Source: Termitomyces sp. T153
Taxonomy: Eukaryota; Basidiomycota; Agaricomycetes; Agaricales; Lyophyllaceae
Assembly: GCA_018296165.2 (NCBI GenBank)
Contig: JACKQL020000019.1
Coordinates: 806,001-870,000, forward strand
Reading direction: 5' to 3'
DNA length: 64,000 bases
Shown here: one piece after another, positions 20,840 to 32,793 of the stretch
Layout: every line of letters begins with the position of its first letter
How positions within the stretch are numbered: position 1 is the stretch's first letter
The notes under the pieces: model-generated
Seen by the model: the letters and a program-made list of their open reading frames with translations, nothing else
Databases searched by the model: none
What the model was told of the DNA's origin: nothing
Position numbers and translations under genes: made by a program

Positions 20840-21860
20840 GCAACATGGGGTGAAGCCCATAACCCAGCAGACAACAATAAAAAAGTCAACAAGCTCATTG
20901 CACTATAAGCATGCACAGCATGAAGGATTCACATGCTCAACAAGTCCACAGCTGATAATAAAAAATGGGCTCTTAGATAACATTGAGAATAGGATTTGAA
21001 CTCAAAGCTCAATAGCATGACACCAACAAAGGAGTCAGTAAAGCCACTGCACTATAAGCATATATAGTAACAAAGATTTGACACAATCCACATTCTCCAG
21101 AGCAGAAACTTTAGTGCAGCAAGAAAAGAATATGGTTGAGAGCAGGTTCAAGCCCACAGCCCAACAGCCCTGAAGCTAGTAAAAGAGTTATCAAACCCAC
21201 TGCACTACAAGTCTTGGAAATGATTGACAGTCAAAATAGTAACCACAATAGATAATAAAAAGTCTAACTCAGTGAGTCAAATCCATACTTCCACAGAAGA
21301 GCCACTCATTCTCCACAGCAAAATCTTTGAAGCAAAGAGACTATGTGACTAAAAGGGGAGTAGAGGCCCAAATGTCAAGTAATCAGATAGTACTGAGAAC
21401 AGTTTATCAATTGTACTATGTAGATAGATGATACCTGAAACAAAAATCTTGTAGTAAGAGAATTTATAGTGATATGAGGCATCAAATCCTAGAGGTTACA
21501 GGTCAAAGGATTCACAATGATGGAAGCACTGACTACACCATGGGTGCTTTTTAGGTAGATGTTGAAATGCTCTTAGTTGAGTGACAGGACTTGTGGAAAA
21601 AACTCAGCAATCAATGCAGTCTATAGTATCAAGAAAAACAAACCCCAGATGTTACTAGTGAAAGGAGTAATATAATGGCATTCTTCTACTAATTCCACTA
21701 CAGATGCTTGGTGTCCAGTAGTAAGCAATGCAGAACAAAAAATTGTGCAATAGATATGTCTCAATAGCAACAATGGAAATGGAACTCAAGATGTCTAGGT
21801 TCAAGTATACCTAAGATGAACTTCATCAAATACACCATAGGTGTTAGCAAAGCATTGACA
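20840..21860 (-). repeat. Series of degenerate tRNA-like units
   Basis: On the minus strand several 75-85 base units show an A-box-like TATAGTGCAGTGG or TAGTGCAGTGGG, and 45-50 bases later a B-box-like segment such as GAGTTCAAATCC (near 20990) or GGCTTGAACC (near 21145). Weaker units occur near 20850 and 21800. Spacing between units is roughly 140-150 bases. They do not fold as canonical tRNAs by eye. A tRNA-derived SINE cluster or tRNA pseudogenes are the likely reading. Confidence 0.35.
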
Positions 21861-22544
21861 TTGAATGTTTTTAGTCTGTCAGCTGCCAAAATTGCTAAGG
21901 AATGAATGGATTATCAATGGATTTATAGCCATATGTTACTTGGAAATCAATTGTGAATAAACAGATTTGCAATATTCACATGTTGCTTGGGCATGGCTTG
22001 TGCAGCAGCCATCCATGGAACTGCTAGAAATTGTCCAGCACCAAAATCATGCATAAAAGAAATTAGTACACCTCCTTAAATGTCATTTTTTCTAAGCCCA
22101 TCATGATTTGGAAGATGTAAATTTGATTTGAGCCCAGGAATGCCTTGCAAAATTTCAAAGCTTATTCTATGTATGTCTCACTTTTGCAGCAGAAGCAGAT
22201 TTAATTGGACTGAAGAAAAAAAGAGGGACATTGATTATGTTGATAGAAATATCTTGTCAAAATCATCCATTGTTAATACAGTGATGGGTATTATTTACTT
22301 TGGTGACCATCATTTCACTTCTAGGTACATAGATGGATTTGTTTCTGTGTAGTACTACAATAGCATGGAGACCAGTTGTGAAATGACAAAGGAGCATGAT
22401 TCTATAGAAGGTGCTGAGCTGAACATGTGCAAAAGAAGAGTGGCTACTGCTGTGATGTACACTCAAACAGAATTTATCATATAAATGCCCATTAGAACTA
22501 ACACAAGCTATGCCCTGTGCCTTTGGCATGGGCCTGTAGCTCTT
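21861..22544. other. CpG-poor DNA, nothing recognised
   Basis: A 74-codon frame at 22128-22352 and an 88-codon antisense frame at 22263-22529 are present but show no family motif. It lies between the tRNA-like units and the minisatellite. Confidence 0.45.
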
Positions 22545-22985
22545 GCTTCATCCCAGACCCAACCTCACTTTGTTTGGTTAGGTCCTCAATATTCTACTCA
22601 CTGCTTCATCCCAGACCCAACCTCACTTTGTTTGGTTAGGTCCTTGATATTCTACTCACTGCTTCATCCCAGACCCAACCTCACTTTGTTTGGTTAGGTC
22701 CTTGATATTCTGCTCACTGCTTCATCTCAGACCCAACCTCACTTCATTCAGTTAGGTCCTTGATATTCTGCTCACTGCTTTGTTTGATTAGGTCCTTAAT
22801 ATTCTACTCACTGCTTCATCCCAGACCCAACCTCACTTTGTTTGGTTAGGTCCTTGATATTCTGCTCACTGCTTTATCCCAGACCCAACCTCACTTTGTT
22901 TGGTTAGATCCTTGATATTCTGCTCACTGCTTTATCCCAGACCCAACCTCACTTTGTTCAGTTAGGTCTTTGTATTTCTAACTCA
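22545..22985. repeat. 58-bp minisatellite, about eight units
   Basis: Units start with GCTTCATCCCAGACCC or variants at 22545, 22603, 22661, 22719, 22777 (shortened by 22 bases), 22813, 22871 and 22929. The consensus contains CAACCTCACTTTGTTTGG, TTAGGTCCTTGATATTCT and the boundary ACTCACT. Copies differ by a few transitions. The array lies a few hundred bases beyond the 3' end of the Helitron coding region. Confidence 0.93.
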
Positions 22986-23351
22986 ATACTAAGTTTCAGA
23001 CCTCATTGGCTAACTCTTTGCATTCTCTCAACTCATGCTGACATCCAGACTTAACCTTACTTCATTCAATTTCTCAGTATTTCTTTTCTATTACAATTCA
23101 ATGCTGAGATATTATATACAAACTAATCATATATCTATATTACATTGTCAAGAAATCACTACAGTCCACTGGTCTATATTGAAAAGTTAAAGATTATAAA
23201 AGTTAGTACTAACAAAGTAAATTCATAAACTGTCACACTTACATTTGTAAACCATTGAGAATATCTATACTACACTGTCAACTCATATACATTAGGTGCT
23301 GAAATTCACAGAGGTTAGCAATTTGGTGTTTCAATCTATCAAAAGTTACAC

Positions 23352-24840
23352 TTACATTTGTAAACCATTCAGGATTTCTTGATAGACAATATTAGTAGTC
23401 GTTCTTGATGTATTTTCTGAATCCAAAATGACTTTGATATGATCTCCTGATGTGCACTGAGAAAGTGCAATATAAAGTTGGCCATGTGCAAAGACTGATG
23501 ATTGAAGGTCCAATCCAACATGCTTGACTGATTGACCTTGAGACTTATTAATTGTCATAGCAAAGGCCAATCGAACTGGAAATTGTCTCCTGCACAATGG
23601 AATTGGCAAATCTTCTTCAGAAACATCCATGTTGATCCTTGGAATTAAAACAACTGATCCTGCAAACTTGGCATCTCCACTAATGATTTGGCATCTAAGA
23701 ACTCTGGTGTTGATGTGGGTGACAATCATTCTTGTTCCATTGCAAAGTCCTTTGGTTGTATCTATATTTCTGAGGAGCATCACAGGAACACCAATCTTGA
23801 GAGCTAATTTAGCCAAAGGCAAACTACTGACTCTCAAAGAGTTAAGATATTCCATTGGATACAATGCCAGTCCATTATCAGACATGACAGAGTCTGTACT
23901 CTGCAAGATCTTCTCTTCTCCTGGACATTTCTGCAGAATTTCTAAATTGATATTCACTACATCAGAGTTCTTGCCAGAGAGAATAGTTCAATCCAGATAA
24001 TACTGATCATTTTGATGATGACTAATATGAGGATAAGTGGAAGAGATTAACCCAGTAATAGAATTGTCAATGCAGATCATGGTTTGTGGAAGTTATACTG
24101 TTTCTCTAGGCCCAAGGTTTTTTCCAGCACCAACATCCAATAACCAAGCTGCATGAGCAATATTATCAGGAGTCTGATTCAATCTCATATTTTAAACCAA
24201 GTAGTGGACTTGAATCTGATCCCAAAGTCTTCCTCTCTTGAGTAAAGCAGCAATCATTTGCTGCCTGAGTCCTTGTTGGATAACTGGGAGAGTTTGCCTA
24301 AAATCTCCTCCTAACACTACAGTCACTCTACCAAAAGGAACATCCTTCTCCAGAATGTCTCTGAACCCTTGATCCACAGAGTCAATGGCATTTTTGTGTT
24401 GCATTGGGACTTCATCCCAGATGACAACTTTAGTCCAGAGTAGGAGTTGGGACAATTGAGTTCCTCTTTTGATATTGGCAATAGATGTATCCAGAGCAGG
24501 AATGGGGATTTTGAACCTTGAATGTGCAGTCCTACCACCCTCCAGCAATAAGGCAGCAATCCCAGATGATGCTACACATAATGCCACATCTCCATTGGAC
24601 TGAACAGCAGAAGCTAGGGTATTGCAGACAAAGGTTTTGCCACATCCACCTGCACTGTGAATAAATATCATTTTGCCTAGATTGTTGTCCACAGAGTCCA
24701 TAACTGCATCAAAGGTTTCTAGCTGCTCAGCATTGAACTTGGCCTTGTTTTCATCCACTCTTCTCTTCAACTCCTCAACATCATAATCAGTTTCCTCTTG
24801 CAAAAGTCTATTGCCTAAAATTATTTGATCAATCTTAGAG
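23352..24840 (-). pseudogene. Helitron PIF1-like helicase domain
   Basis: The first part (24803-24192) carries the Walker A region HSAGGCGKTFVCN, an ASSGIAALLL block, the DE-box VVIWDEVPMQHK and GGDFRQTLPVI. The second part (23957-23352) has GLCNGTRMIVT, FAMTINKSQGQS and GQLYIALSQCTS, the C-terminal PIF1 motifs. Between them are stops at about 24189, 24100 and 24000. This ATP-dependent 5'-3' helicase unwinds the donor strand in rolling-circle transposition. The catalytic motifs are intact; only the frame is broken. Confidence 0.88.
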
Positions 24841-24848
24841 TCAACTCT

Positions 24849-26560
24849 CTATACAATAGCTACCTTACCTGGAACTACATTCCAAACTTGTTGAAGTTCT
24901 GGCATGTTGGGAAAGTCTTGAAGAGTCTTGCCAAAATTCTTTAAGTTGTCCTCAATGAGATGAAGGCCATAGTCATAGATATCATCATCAATAAAGACTC
25001 TGCCCCTATACTGCCATATATTTTCTAATCTGTGTTGAAGATCATCACAAATGAAGTGCTTGAATTCATCCCATAAAGCTTCTGGAGTGACAGGAACACA
25101 ATGAAATAGGATAGTGCAAAAGAGCTGTCTGAGAGCTGATCCTGGTTGGATTGGAGAAGCTTCAGCAAGGCATTGCCTCCATTCTGCATCATCTTCCAAA
25201 AGACCAAGAGCCTTGCATGCTTCCTTGTAGGTTGGATAGATATGACCATTGACTGTCCTAAGATCAGCCCATGATGTTGCATTGGTCACAACTGTGAGGA
25301 GCATTCTAAGATAGAACCTTTCTCCCTGCTTGGGTAAAGCAAAGTACATCCTTCCAATAGCTGTTCCTCTTTGCCTCTCCTTCCAAGTCCTTTTAGAAGC
25401 ATCATAGACAAACTTTGTTGGAAAATTCTGATAAGTAGTATTGTTATTAGGGAATTTGGCATTAGCTTCAAACCAAGCAGTGAGTGTGGTCTTGCTTGCA
25501 TTAGGCCTAGCAGCTACCACTTCCAAAGGTTCATTATCCTGAAAGTAGACTTCATGTTGGCCTTCCAAATGCACAGATAATTGATACACAGGAGGATATT
25601 CTCCATGCATGTTGAATTCAAAGATGTGCCAGCAAGATTCAGCTGCTGAGATGTATCTAGCATCCAAGTATTCCTTGATTTCATCCCTCTGTTCCATCTG
25701 CTCTCTGGAAATTTCCATAGTTGTCCTATCATGGCCTTTGTAAATGTATTTGTGAATGTACTTGATGGCTTCCACTGAGGCACAGACCTCTACATTGATA
25801 TGGCATTCATACTTGGCTGAGAGATAAGGATTATATGGAACAACATCATGATTATCATAATGATGGCCATTCTTTTCAAAAAAATGGTCATTGTTAGGTC
25901 TGGTATATTGTGGATAGCCATCATCACTATACAGAGTAGTTTCCTGAAATTCCTTGGGATCTCGCTTTGAACATTTGCCATCTACCATGCACTTTGCATC
26001 AGAATGAGCAAGTCCACATGGACCATGGACCATATTGGTAGTAACAACCTAATAGTAAAGTTAAGTAGCTGGAATAAATATTTAAACCAAGTCAATACCT
26101 GATACAATTGAGGCTGAGCTACTGGATCTGGAATTTGGGCAGAGACAATTGAATCAACATTAGATGCATTCTTAATTCTGTGATGATTATGGAAAAAAAT
26201 CAAGATATGCATGTGTGGAAGTCCTCTCTTTTGGAATTCAATAGTATGGACATGTGCCACACATCTGCCAAAAAGACCTTCTTTGATCTCTTTCACTACA
26301 GCATTTTTTTTGAGTTTGAATACTCTGGCTACAATATCAGGTCAATCAGCAGCTGTTTGTTTTTTTCCATTGACTGTAGGTTCCTTCAAGAGAGCTTCTT
26401 CAATTTCTGACCACTTTGGATTGGCAGTCATAGTCAAGAATAGATCAGGTTTATGAAAATGCCTGCAAATAGCCATAGAGTCCTGGAATAATTGCTGCAT
26501 CTGTTGTTCACTTCCAGTATGAGAAGAAGGAAGAATGACTCAACAGCTTTGTGGAGTAAC
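24849..26560 (-). pseudogene. Helitron Rep (HUH nuclease) domain
   Basis: The HUH motif is in KRGLPHMHILIFFHNHHR at about 26180-26240. An intron (26090-26041, GTATTG...TATTAG) joins QLYQ to VVTTNMVHGPCG. The frame then runs to 24849 with YECHINVEVC, the tyrosine block KYIHKYIYKGHD at about 25730-25760 and SAAESCWHIFEF, matching fungal Helitron Rep proteins. In-frame stops occur near 26536 and 26343. The protein would nick and rejoin DNA through the paired tyrosines. Confidence 0.88.
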
Positions 26561-27790
26561 TTCTTCATTTCCAGCAGCAGCATCCACTACTCCCTGATAA
26601 ACTTCAGCTCTAATCTTCTTCTGATTATGTCAAACCCAATTCAATCTGCTTTGTTCAACTGAGTCCCATGCATCAACAACATATTGCTGAAATAGCTTTC
26701 CACTCCAGAGTAATGCAGCCTTGGTTTCTAGAGTTCTTTGCTGAAGCCTATATGCATAGTATGAAGTTTCTGAAACATTATTTGTTCTTTGTTGCCCTTG
26801 TGGTCCATACCTAGCAGGAATATTGATGTGATATCCAGGCTCTCTAGTTGGAAAAATAATAGTGTAGTGCAAGGAAGTGTAGTGTGGATATAAGTGACTG
26901 ATCTGCTTTAATTGACCTCCATGCAAGTGCAAGACTATATCACAATTATTTGATTGTTCTTCAGAGCCATCTCCTGGAATAATAGCAGCAACCCCTTCTT
27001 GATTATTAGGATTGTGATGCTGCCAACGATCCCCAAAATTGGCTCTGAGTGTAACAGAAAGCCTTTGTGGGTGGCCTTCTGGAACTTCTATCATAATGCA
27101 CCTAGCCTGCTTGTATAAATCAATGAATGGATTGACTCTACCAAGCATATCTTGTAAGGAGGCCATTATTTGTAAATCTAATGTTGGATTCTTTTGTTGA
27201 CAAAAAGCCAATTGCTCATTGTGATCATAGAAATAGATTTGTGCATATATGGGATGATTGCTTTTAGTAGGAAGCAAAGCACCTGTTAAATGATGGAGTT
27301 CTCCATTGATTCTAAAGCTGTAAGGTCCAGGAGCATTGGTAATAGCATGATCAATTTTAACTCCCAGAGATGTGAATGCAAAGGCTGCATTATATTGATG
27401 AATAGATGCTTTAAAAGTATTGGAAAGGGGATAGTGGCCATGGAGTAAGTTTAATAGCTCTGGTGGAGCATCTTTAAGTCTGGGCAAATCCACTTGGCCT
27501 TGTAAGCAGCACATGCCAAATTTTAGATTGTTTCTAGTAGATTTAGAGAGCTTTTCTGCATCAAAATGTAGAGCATGACAGTGTGGACATATCAAACTCA
27601 TAGGACCAAGGTAATGAGATGGGGGTTCATTTAAATAAGGCTGTCTTCCTCTTGGAATAGGCTGAATAGGGCCAGGCTGTTGTACAATTTGTGGAATAAC
27701 AGGAATAACAGGAGGTTCCAGTTGTTCTGCTAGTGGATCATTATCAGGTAGAGGTTCCAATTGTTCTTCTGGTCTATGTTCAGCAGGATT
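26561..27790 (-). pseudogene. Helitron helicase-like N-terminal domain
   Basis: A 376-codon open stretch (27760-26630). It starts in Pro-rich sequence, then CPHCHALHFDAEKL with CCLQGQV, the typical Cys/His opening of fungal Helitron proteins. SLGVKIDHAITNAPGPYSFRINGE, IYFYDHNEQLA and YYAYRLQQR follow. It belongs to the N-terminal domain that precedes Rep in Helitron RepHel proteins. Function in transposition is not established. Confidence 0.85.
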
Positions 27791-28970
27791 AACATTTTAC
27801 AAGTCATCTTCAGCAGGTATGTCATTCTGAGGACCTAAACCATTCATTATTTGTTCTTCAAAATCATTCATATTGTCCATAGGCTCTTCAAAATATTCAA
27901 GAGGGTGCAGCATCATTTCATCAAAGGCTGCATGACCATTTTCCAGCTCAAGATCATCTTGAGGAGCAAAGCCATTGAAATCTTCTTCTAAATCAGCTAT
28001 ATGTTGGCCCTCCCATAGTTGTAAAATTCTCTGAGCTAAAAGATGATTGAAAGGCCTATGTTCAGGATCTTGCTCTGCTAATATCTGCTCATGTCTTTCT
28101 TATCTCTGTCTTTGCTGAGCAGCAAGTCTTTGTTCCTCTGCTAATCTCTGATTATATCTTTCTTGCCTCTGTCTCATTTGTTGCTCAGCAACAAACCTTG
28201 GTCTTTCTTGCTCTACTGCAGCTAATCCCTGTTGTTGCTGAGCAGCAAGCCTCTGTCTATTTTGTTCTTGAGCAACATTTCCATTTCTTTGTCTTTCTTG
28301 CTCCTGAAAAGCTTCCAGTGCTTGTTGCTGTTGAGATGCATTATAATTAGACATCATTTCTCTATAAGCAATGTCTCCTCTTGTCAAGTTATTCAGTGCA
28401 GGATCAGCTTGACCACTGGAGATATCATGTAGTGGTCCAGAAATCCTTCTGTGTCCAGAAGAAGTAGATGCAATAGTAACATTAGGAGCAAGAAACACAT
28501 GTGTTTGTCTGCTATGTCTAGGCTGACTCCTTCTGAAAACAGGTATGGCAGGCACATTTTGAGGAATAGGGTTTTGTAATGGAGCATCCCAACCCTCAGA
28601 TAAATGTGTTACAGGAGGTATATATATATTCTGGCCCACAGGAGCATTAAAAGAAAAGGGATCATCAGCAATAGCTGGCTGCCTCATAGGTCTCTCAGAA
28701 GATCCAGAAGCCACATTACTTATAGGAGGGATATTAGTGCTCCTACTCTGTGCCATAGAATCAAAATGCACAGGTGGCACAGGTGGCACAGGTGGCATAG
28801 CAGCATTGAACTGCTCAACATTATGAGAAGAAGCTCTATTACCTCTGTTTGCATGTCAATCATCAGGATCAGTCATTTGTAATTGTTGTAGTCTACTCTG
28901 AGAGTGAGACTGTTGTCTCTGACTCTCAGGAGTACTGGGTGGTTCCTGAGCAGGATGTTGCCTAAACTTT
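27791..28970 (-). pseudogene. Helitron N-terminal Gln/Pro-rich region
   Basis: A 232-codon frame at 28798-28100, led by a PPVPPVPPVH triplet repeat (a 9-base minisatellite in DNA). It runs into a Gln/Arg/Glu-rich tail with RQRLAAQQQQG-like repeats, likely a coiled coil. Another Ser/Gln-rich stretch (28970-28860) is separated from it by one TGA. Such low-complexity leaders precede RepHel proteins in fungi. Confidence 0.65.
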
Positions 28971-28990
28971 GTTGATGAAGAAAGAATAAA

Positions 28991-30041
28991 AAATAGTTAA
29001 TAAACACTCACATAAAAAGTGATGATTAACCCTAAATTCAAGCTGATGATAACTATTATATTTTTTAAAAAAATTAGATACATACTCAACAACTGTCCAA
29101 AAGTGAAGGATTACAGCAGTAAAGGCCAGAGAACAGAAACTACCAAATTATCAGTCAAGTACAGTCTTTAATAAGCAGGGAACATTTCTATCTTACCTGA
29201 ATGAGAGCCACATATAAAATGACTCAAATATAATCTGAAGATAAAATCCAATCCAAAATTCTAATGAAAGAACATGAAGATCAACTTTCAATCAACCCAG
29301 AGAAAGAGATTTACCTTAAAAGCAGAAAGCCAATAACTGGTTAGAAAAGAAAATGGATAATACTTAAATTAGTTCTCAGACAAATATAGAAAAAGCATAC
29401 CTGCAAAGCTACTGAACACTCAGAAAAGGAGCCTAATGAAGAATGTAGTAAAGTCCAATTTCAGCCATGATTAGTCCATAAAAGTTACACTCAGAAAAGG
29501 AGTATATCTAGCCCAATTCAGCTTCAATATAGAAACAACCACCAAAATCAGCCATTGGACAGTTAAGCAAAGAAAAGAAAGCTTACCTGAAAGAAGAGAA
29601 AGTTACTCAATGCTCAGAAAAAGTCTAAAGAAGGATGCAATAGTGAAAATCTGGTTATCAGCTATGATCAGTGATTGGAGATGACAAAAAGTAGAGCATA
29701 CATGGCCAGTTAAGTATAGAAACCTCCAAAAGAGGGTCAGTAGAGTCTATCAGGCCAATCAAAGCTTCTTCTCACAGTATCAGAGCAGATAGAATGGTTG
29801 ATGCTTCAGATTGGAAAGAGAGGTCAAAAGAAAGAGTGATTTGGTGCAATGATTGATCTTTGCCATCATACCAAAGGAAAGGGCTGAAAATTTGAAGCCA
29901 GCCAAGTTACATAATTTTACATAAGCATTACATAATGAATCTTCCCAGGTTGTTGGAAGATTGAGGCACAGCCACTTTCCCAGGGGTCGTCACATAGTAT
30001 ATAGATGTCCCAATATAGAAAGCAAATATTAAACAGTTAAT
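28991..30041. other. CpG-poor DNA with degenerate repeats, probably Helitron 5' region
   Basis: No genes. A roughly 130-180 base motif recurs loosely at 29170-29700 (TACCTGAA or TACCTGCAAAG, then CTCAGAAAAG, AATGAAG-ATG, TCAGC-ATGATTAG). It lies between the N-terminus of the Helitron protein and the pogo-like element. Confidence 0.45.
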
Positions 30042-30043
30042 TA

Positions 30044-32444
30044 TAGTCAAACTTTTCATAACCAATGGCCCTTGTAACCAATGACCCCTTCAAACCAATG
30101 GATTTTCAGCATCCACCAGCTTGGTTTGCAAGTAAATCTGATAATACTCTGATACCCAATATTTGGTAGGTCCCAAAAAGAGTCATCACCAAAAATTTGT
30201 CCAAAAACTATAGATTTTCATTATAATTAATCAGTTTTTCCTAGATATATGATGTAATAATTGCTGTATTATTGACATACCATAGTTTGAATAGACAATT
30301 GAGAAAAAAAAGATACAAAAAAGTTCTCAGTTCTCTCCCTCTCTGACAATGCCAAAGCAGGCATTTCATGACTCAAATCAGAGATAGAACTACACAAACA
30401 AGATCTTCTTGTGTGACTCTTGAGGAACAAAGCAATCTTGGATGCTGATGAGACATGGCTGGACCATGATAGGAACCTGGTTGATGAAGAATGAGTTCTA
30501 GAGCTTCTGAAAAGGGCTTCTGCACTATGAGCATGGGCTGGATCAATTGGATTCACAGAAAAAAAGTATTGTTAAGTGGCTAAAGAGCTTGGAGAAGGTT
30601 TGAAAACAAAGGTTGATTTGAAAAGAAAGCACTGTAAGCTTGTGTTTACTTACCAGTAAGATTCTTTAAGAGCTAAGATCTAACTTGATAGGACCTGAGA
30701 ACTGCAATCTCAAACCACATGCAGAGAAGAAGGTGAAGAAGCCTGTTTTTACTAAGAAGAAGAATGCAATGTTAAAGCAGAAGATCAAAATCCTGGATTG
30801 GCATCACAAGAACAAGTCAGCCAAAGCAAAACAGCAACATATTGGAACAAAAAGTATCCAAATCTGAGCTGATGCAACCACACATTTTGGATTGGATAAA
30901 AATAGAGGATGAGCTTCAGAAACAATATGCTGAGGCTTTGGTAAGAGGACAAACAGAAAATGCAAAGCAAGAAAATCTGAGCAAGAACCCCAAGGTAAAC
31001 AAGATGCTTGAGTTGTGGGTCTATAAAGCAATGTGTGATGGAGTTGACCTTTCCAGGGATGTACTCAAAGCCAAATGGAACTGCTTTGCTGATCTTGTTT
31101 GGGTTCCAACTGACAAGAGAATCAGTTGCAGTAGTAGGTGGTTGGATCAGTTCAAGAAGCAATGTGGTCTGAGAAGCTTCAAGCATCACAGAGAGGCTGG
31201 TTTGGCAAATCCTGAAGATGTTGAAGCTGAATGCAAATGCATCCAGGAATTGATCACTAAACATGGAATACAAATGGAGGATATTCTCAACATGGATGAG
31301 ACTGGACTCTTTTGGGCATAAGCCATTTTCCAAATTATTGATGAGCAGAAACTCATGTTTTATGCAGAATGCCTCCTGATTGTAGTCTCACAACAAAACA
31401 GATGTCTGGTGTCAAAGGAGATAAGAAATGGTTGACTTTTGCATTCAACATAAATTTCATAAGGACAATTTTGGTGTCCATACCCCTCCAGATGACCTCA
31501 CAAACACCATTGTCAAAAACTCCAAACCTAATTTGACAGTGCATGTCCAGCCAGCTGATGCAGGCATTATTTGTTGCTTCAAAGCTCATTACCATGCTCA
31601 CTTTTGTAATTTGTGCTGTTGATTGCTATGATTGTGATTTCCCTCCAACTGAGATCCATAATCTTATCATCCTCAAAGCCTCACAAATAGCAGACACTGC
31701 ATGGAAGGAAGTTGACACTACTACCATCTAGAACTGTTGGAAGAAGACTGGGATTCTACCCAATGAACTTCTCAAACTTGTGCTGCCAATGGTCCTACTT
31801 CTGCTGCATCTGACCCTGTTTCATCTCTTCTCAATGCCAAGCCTGCATATGCTATCAATGCAGCAGATGTCAAGGTTCAAAAGGCCTTATTTCATCTTAA
31901 ACAGTATGGAGTCCTTTGACACAAAAACTGGATGGATATGGATGAATTACTCAACCCAATCAATGGAAACAAGATGTATGCAGATAGAATTACTGAGGAG
32001 ATTGAGAAGGATATTTTCTTGGCAGTGGTTGAACATCAAAAGGGAGAACAGAACCAAGAAGAGAAGGGTGGCAATGCCATGGGTGACAGCAAAGTAATCA
32101 GTGTGAAGCCATCATGTTGGGAAGCACTCAACATGGCTTCAACTATCTGAAGGTATGTGTCTGATATGGATTAGCAATATGTGTGCCAGTGAGAAGGTAT
32201 TCTTGTGAGTTTTGGGCACCAAACATGCCTTGGAGAATTCTGGTCTCTTCAGCCCTACTACTCTTAACAAGTATTTAACTAAAAATTTAAATAGTCATTA
32301 GCATTGATATATATAATGTCTACTTATACTAATAGCAAGCCTTAGAAGAGACTCTACAATGACCCCTCTTATACCCAATACTCCCTAATAACTAATACTT
32401 TTTGGCTTTCACAGAGGGGCTATTGTTTATGAGAGGTTTGACTG
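30044..32444 (+). mobile_element. Pogo-like (Tc1/mariner superfamily) DNA transposon, full length, dead
   Basis: The left terminus TAGTCAAACTTTTCATAA at 30044 is matched by the reverse complement of the right end, CAGTCAAACCTCTCATAA, ending at 32444. Both are flanked by TA (30042-30043, 32445-32446), the target duplication of this superfamily. The 2.4-kb interior encodes a CENP-B-type transposase on the plus strand. The terminal sequence AGTCAAACCTCTC is typical of pogo/Tigger-like elements. Confidence 0.85.
30685..32110 (+). pseudogene. Pogo-like transposase (CENP-B helix-turn-helix plus DDE domain)
   Basis: An N-terminal piece (30685-30867) holds KKKNAMLKQKIKILDWHHKN, the first helix-turn-helix. 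The next frame, read from about 30842 to 31321, gives the CENP-B-like DNA-binding region (ISCSSRWLDQFKKQCGLRSF) and the start of the DDE domain, where ILNMDETGLFWA carries the first catalytic Asp. Later pieces include VQPADAGIICCFKAHY (31540-31600) and ASQIADTAWKEVDTTTI with NCWKKTGILP (31670-31760). Several stops and frameshifts separate them. It would cut and paste the element at TA sites. Confidence 0.85.
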
Positions 32445-32446
32445 TA

Positions 32447-32793
32447 CATACACATTCTGCTGTAGTGATCTCATGGAGTTCCTACATTGGGTAGTGTAAT
32501 GTTGATTAACTACAACTACTGTTCCAAGTGCATTTTACTTATAAGTGCATTTTATTTATAAGGAACAACCATATATGTATATTCTTTTGATGTGCATAGT
32601 AGACTATAGAATTACATTATCTGTAAGTAACAAAATATCTGTGGGCTGCCATACAGCAAACAATGTGCTGTCATGCCTCATGCTATGGGTGTAAAGTGCA
32701 TCATCAGAAATTAACTGTATCTGGATGAATTGATGAAAGTGTTTGTATTATATATAGGTCTTGGGTCTGCTGTGCTCACAATGGCCCATACAC
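32447..32793. other. CpG-poor spacer, nothing recognised
   Basis: Lies between the pogo-like element and the R1 repeat. No frame or motif recognised. Confidence 0.45.

Larger units (their letters stand above)
23352..28990 (-). mobile_element. Helitron, coding region nearly complete but broken
   Basis: On the minus strand, in order: a Gln/Pro-rich N-terminal region, a helitron helicase-like N-terminal domain, the HUH Rep nuclease, and a PIF1-type helicase. This is the RepHel architecture of rolling-circle transposons. At least one spliceosomal intron is visible. Several in-frame stops and low CpG show it is inactive. The termini (TC at the 5' end, hairpin plus CTRR at the 3' end) could not be placed. 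Confidence 0.92.

Noticed and set aside
22545..22985. CRISPR-like array
   Set aside because: Tandem units without unique spacers in a eukaryotic genome; a minisatellite.
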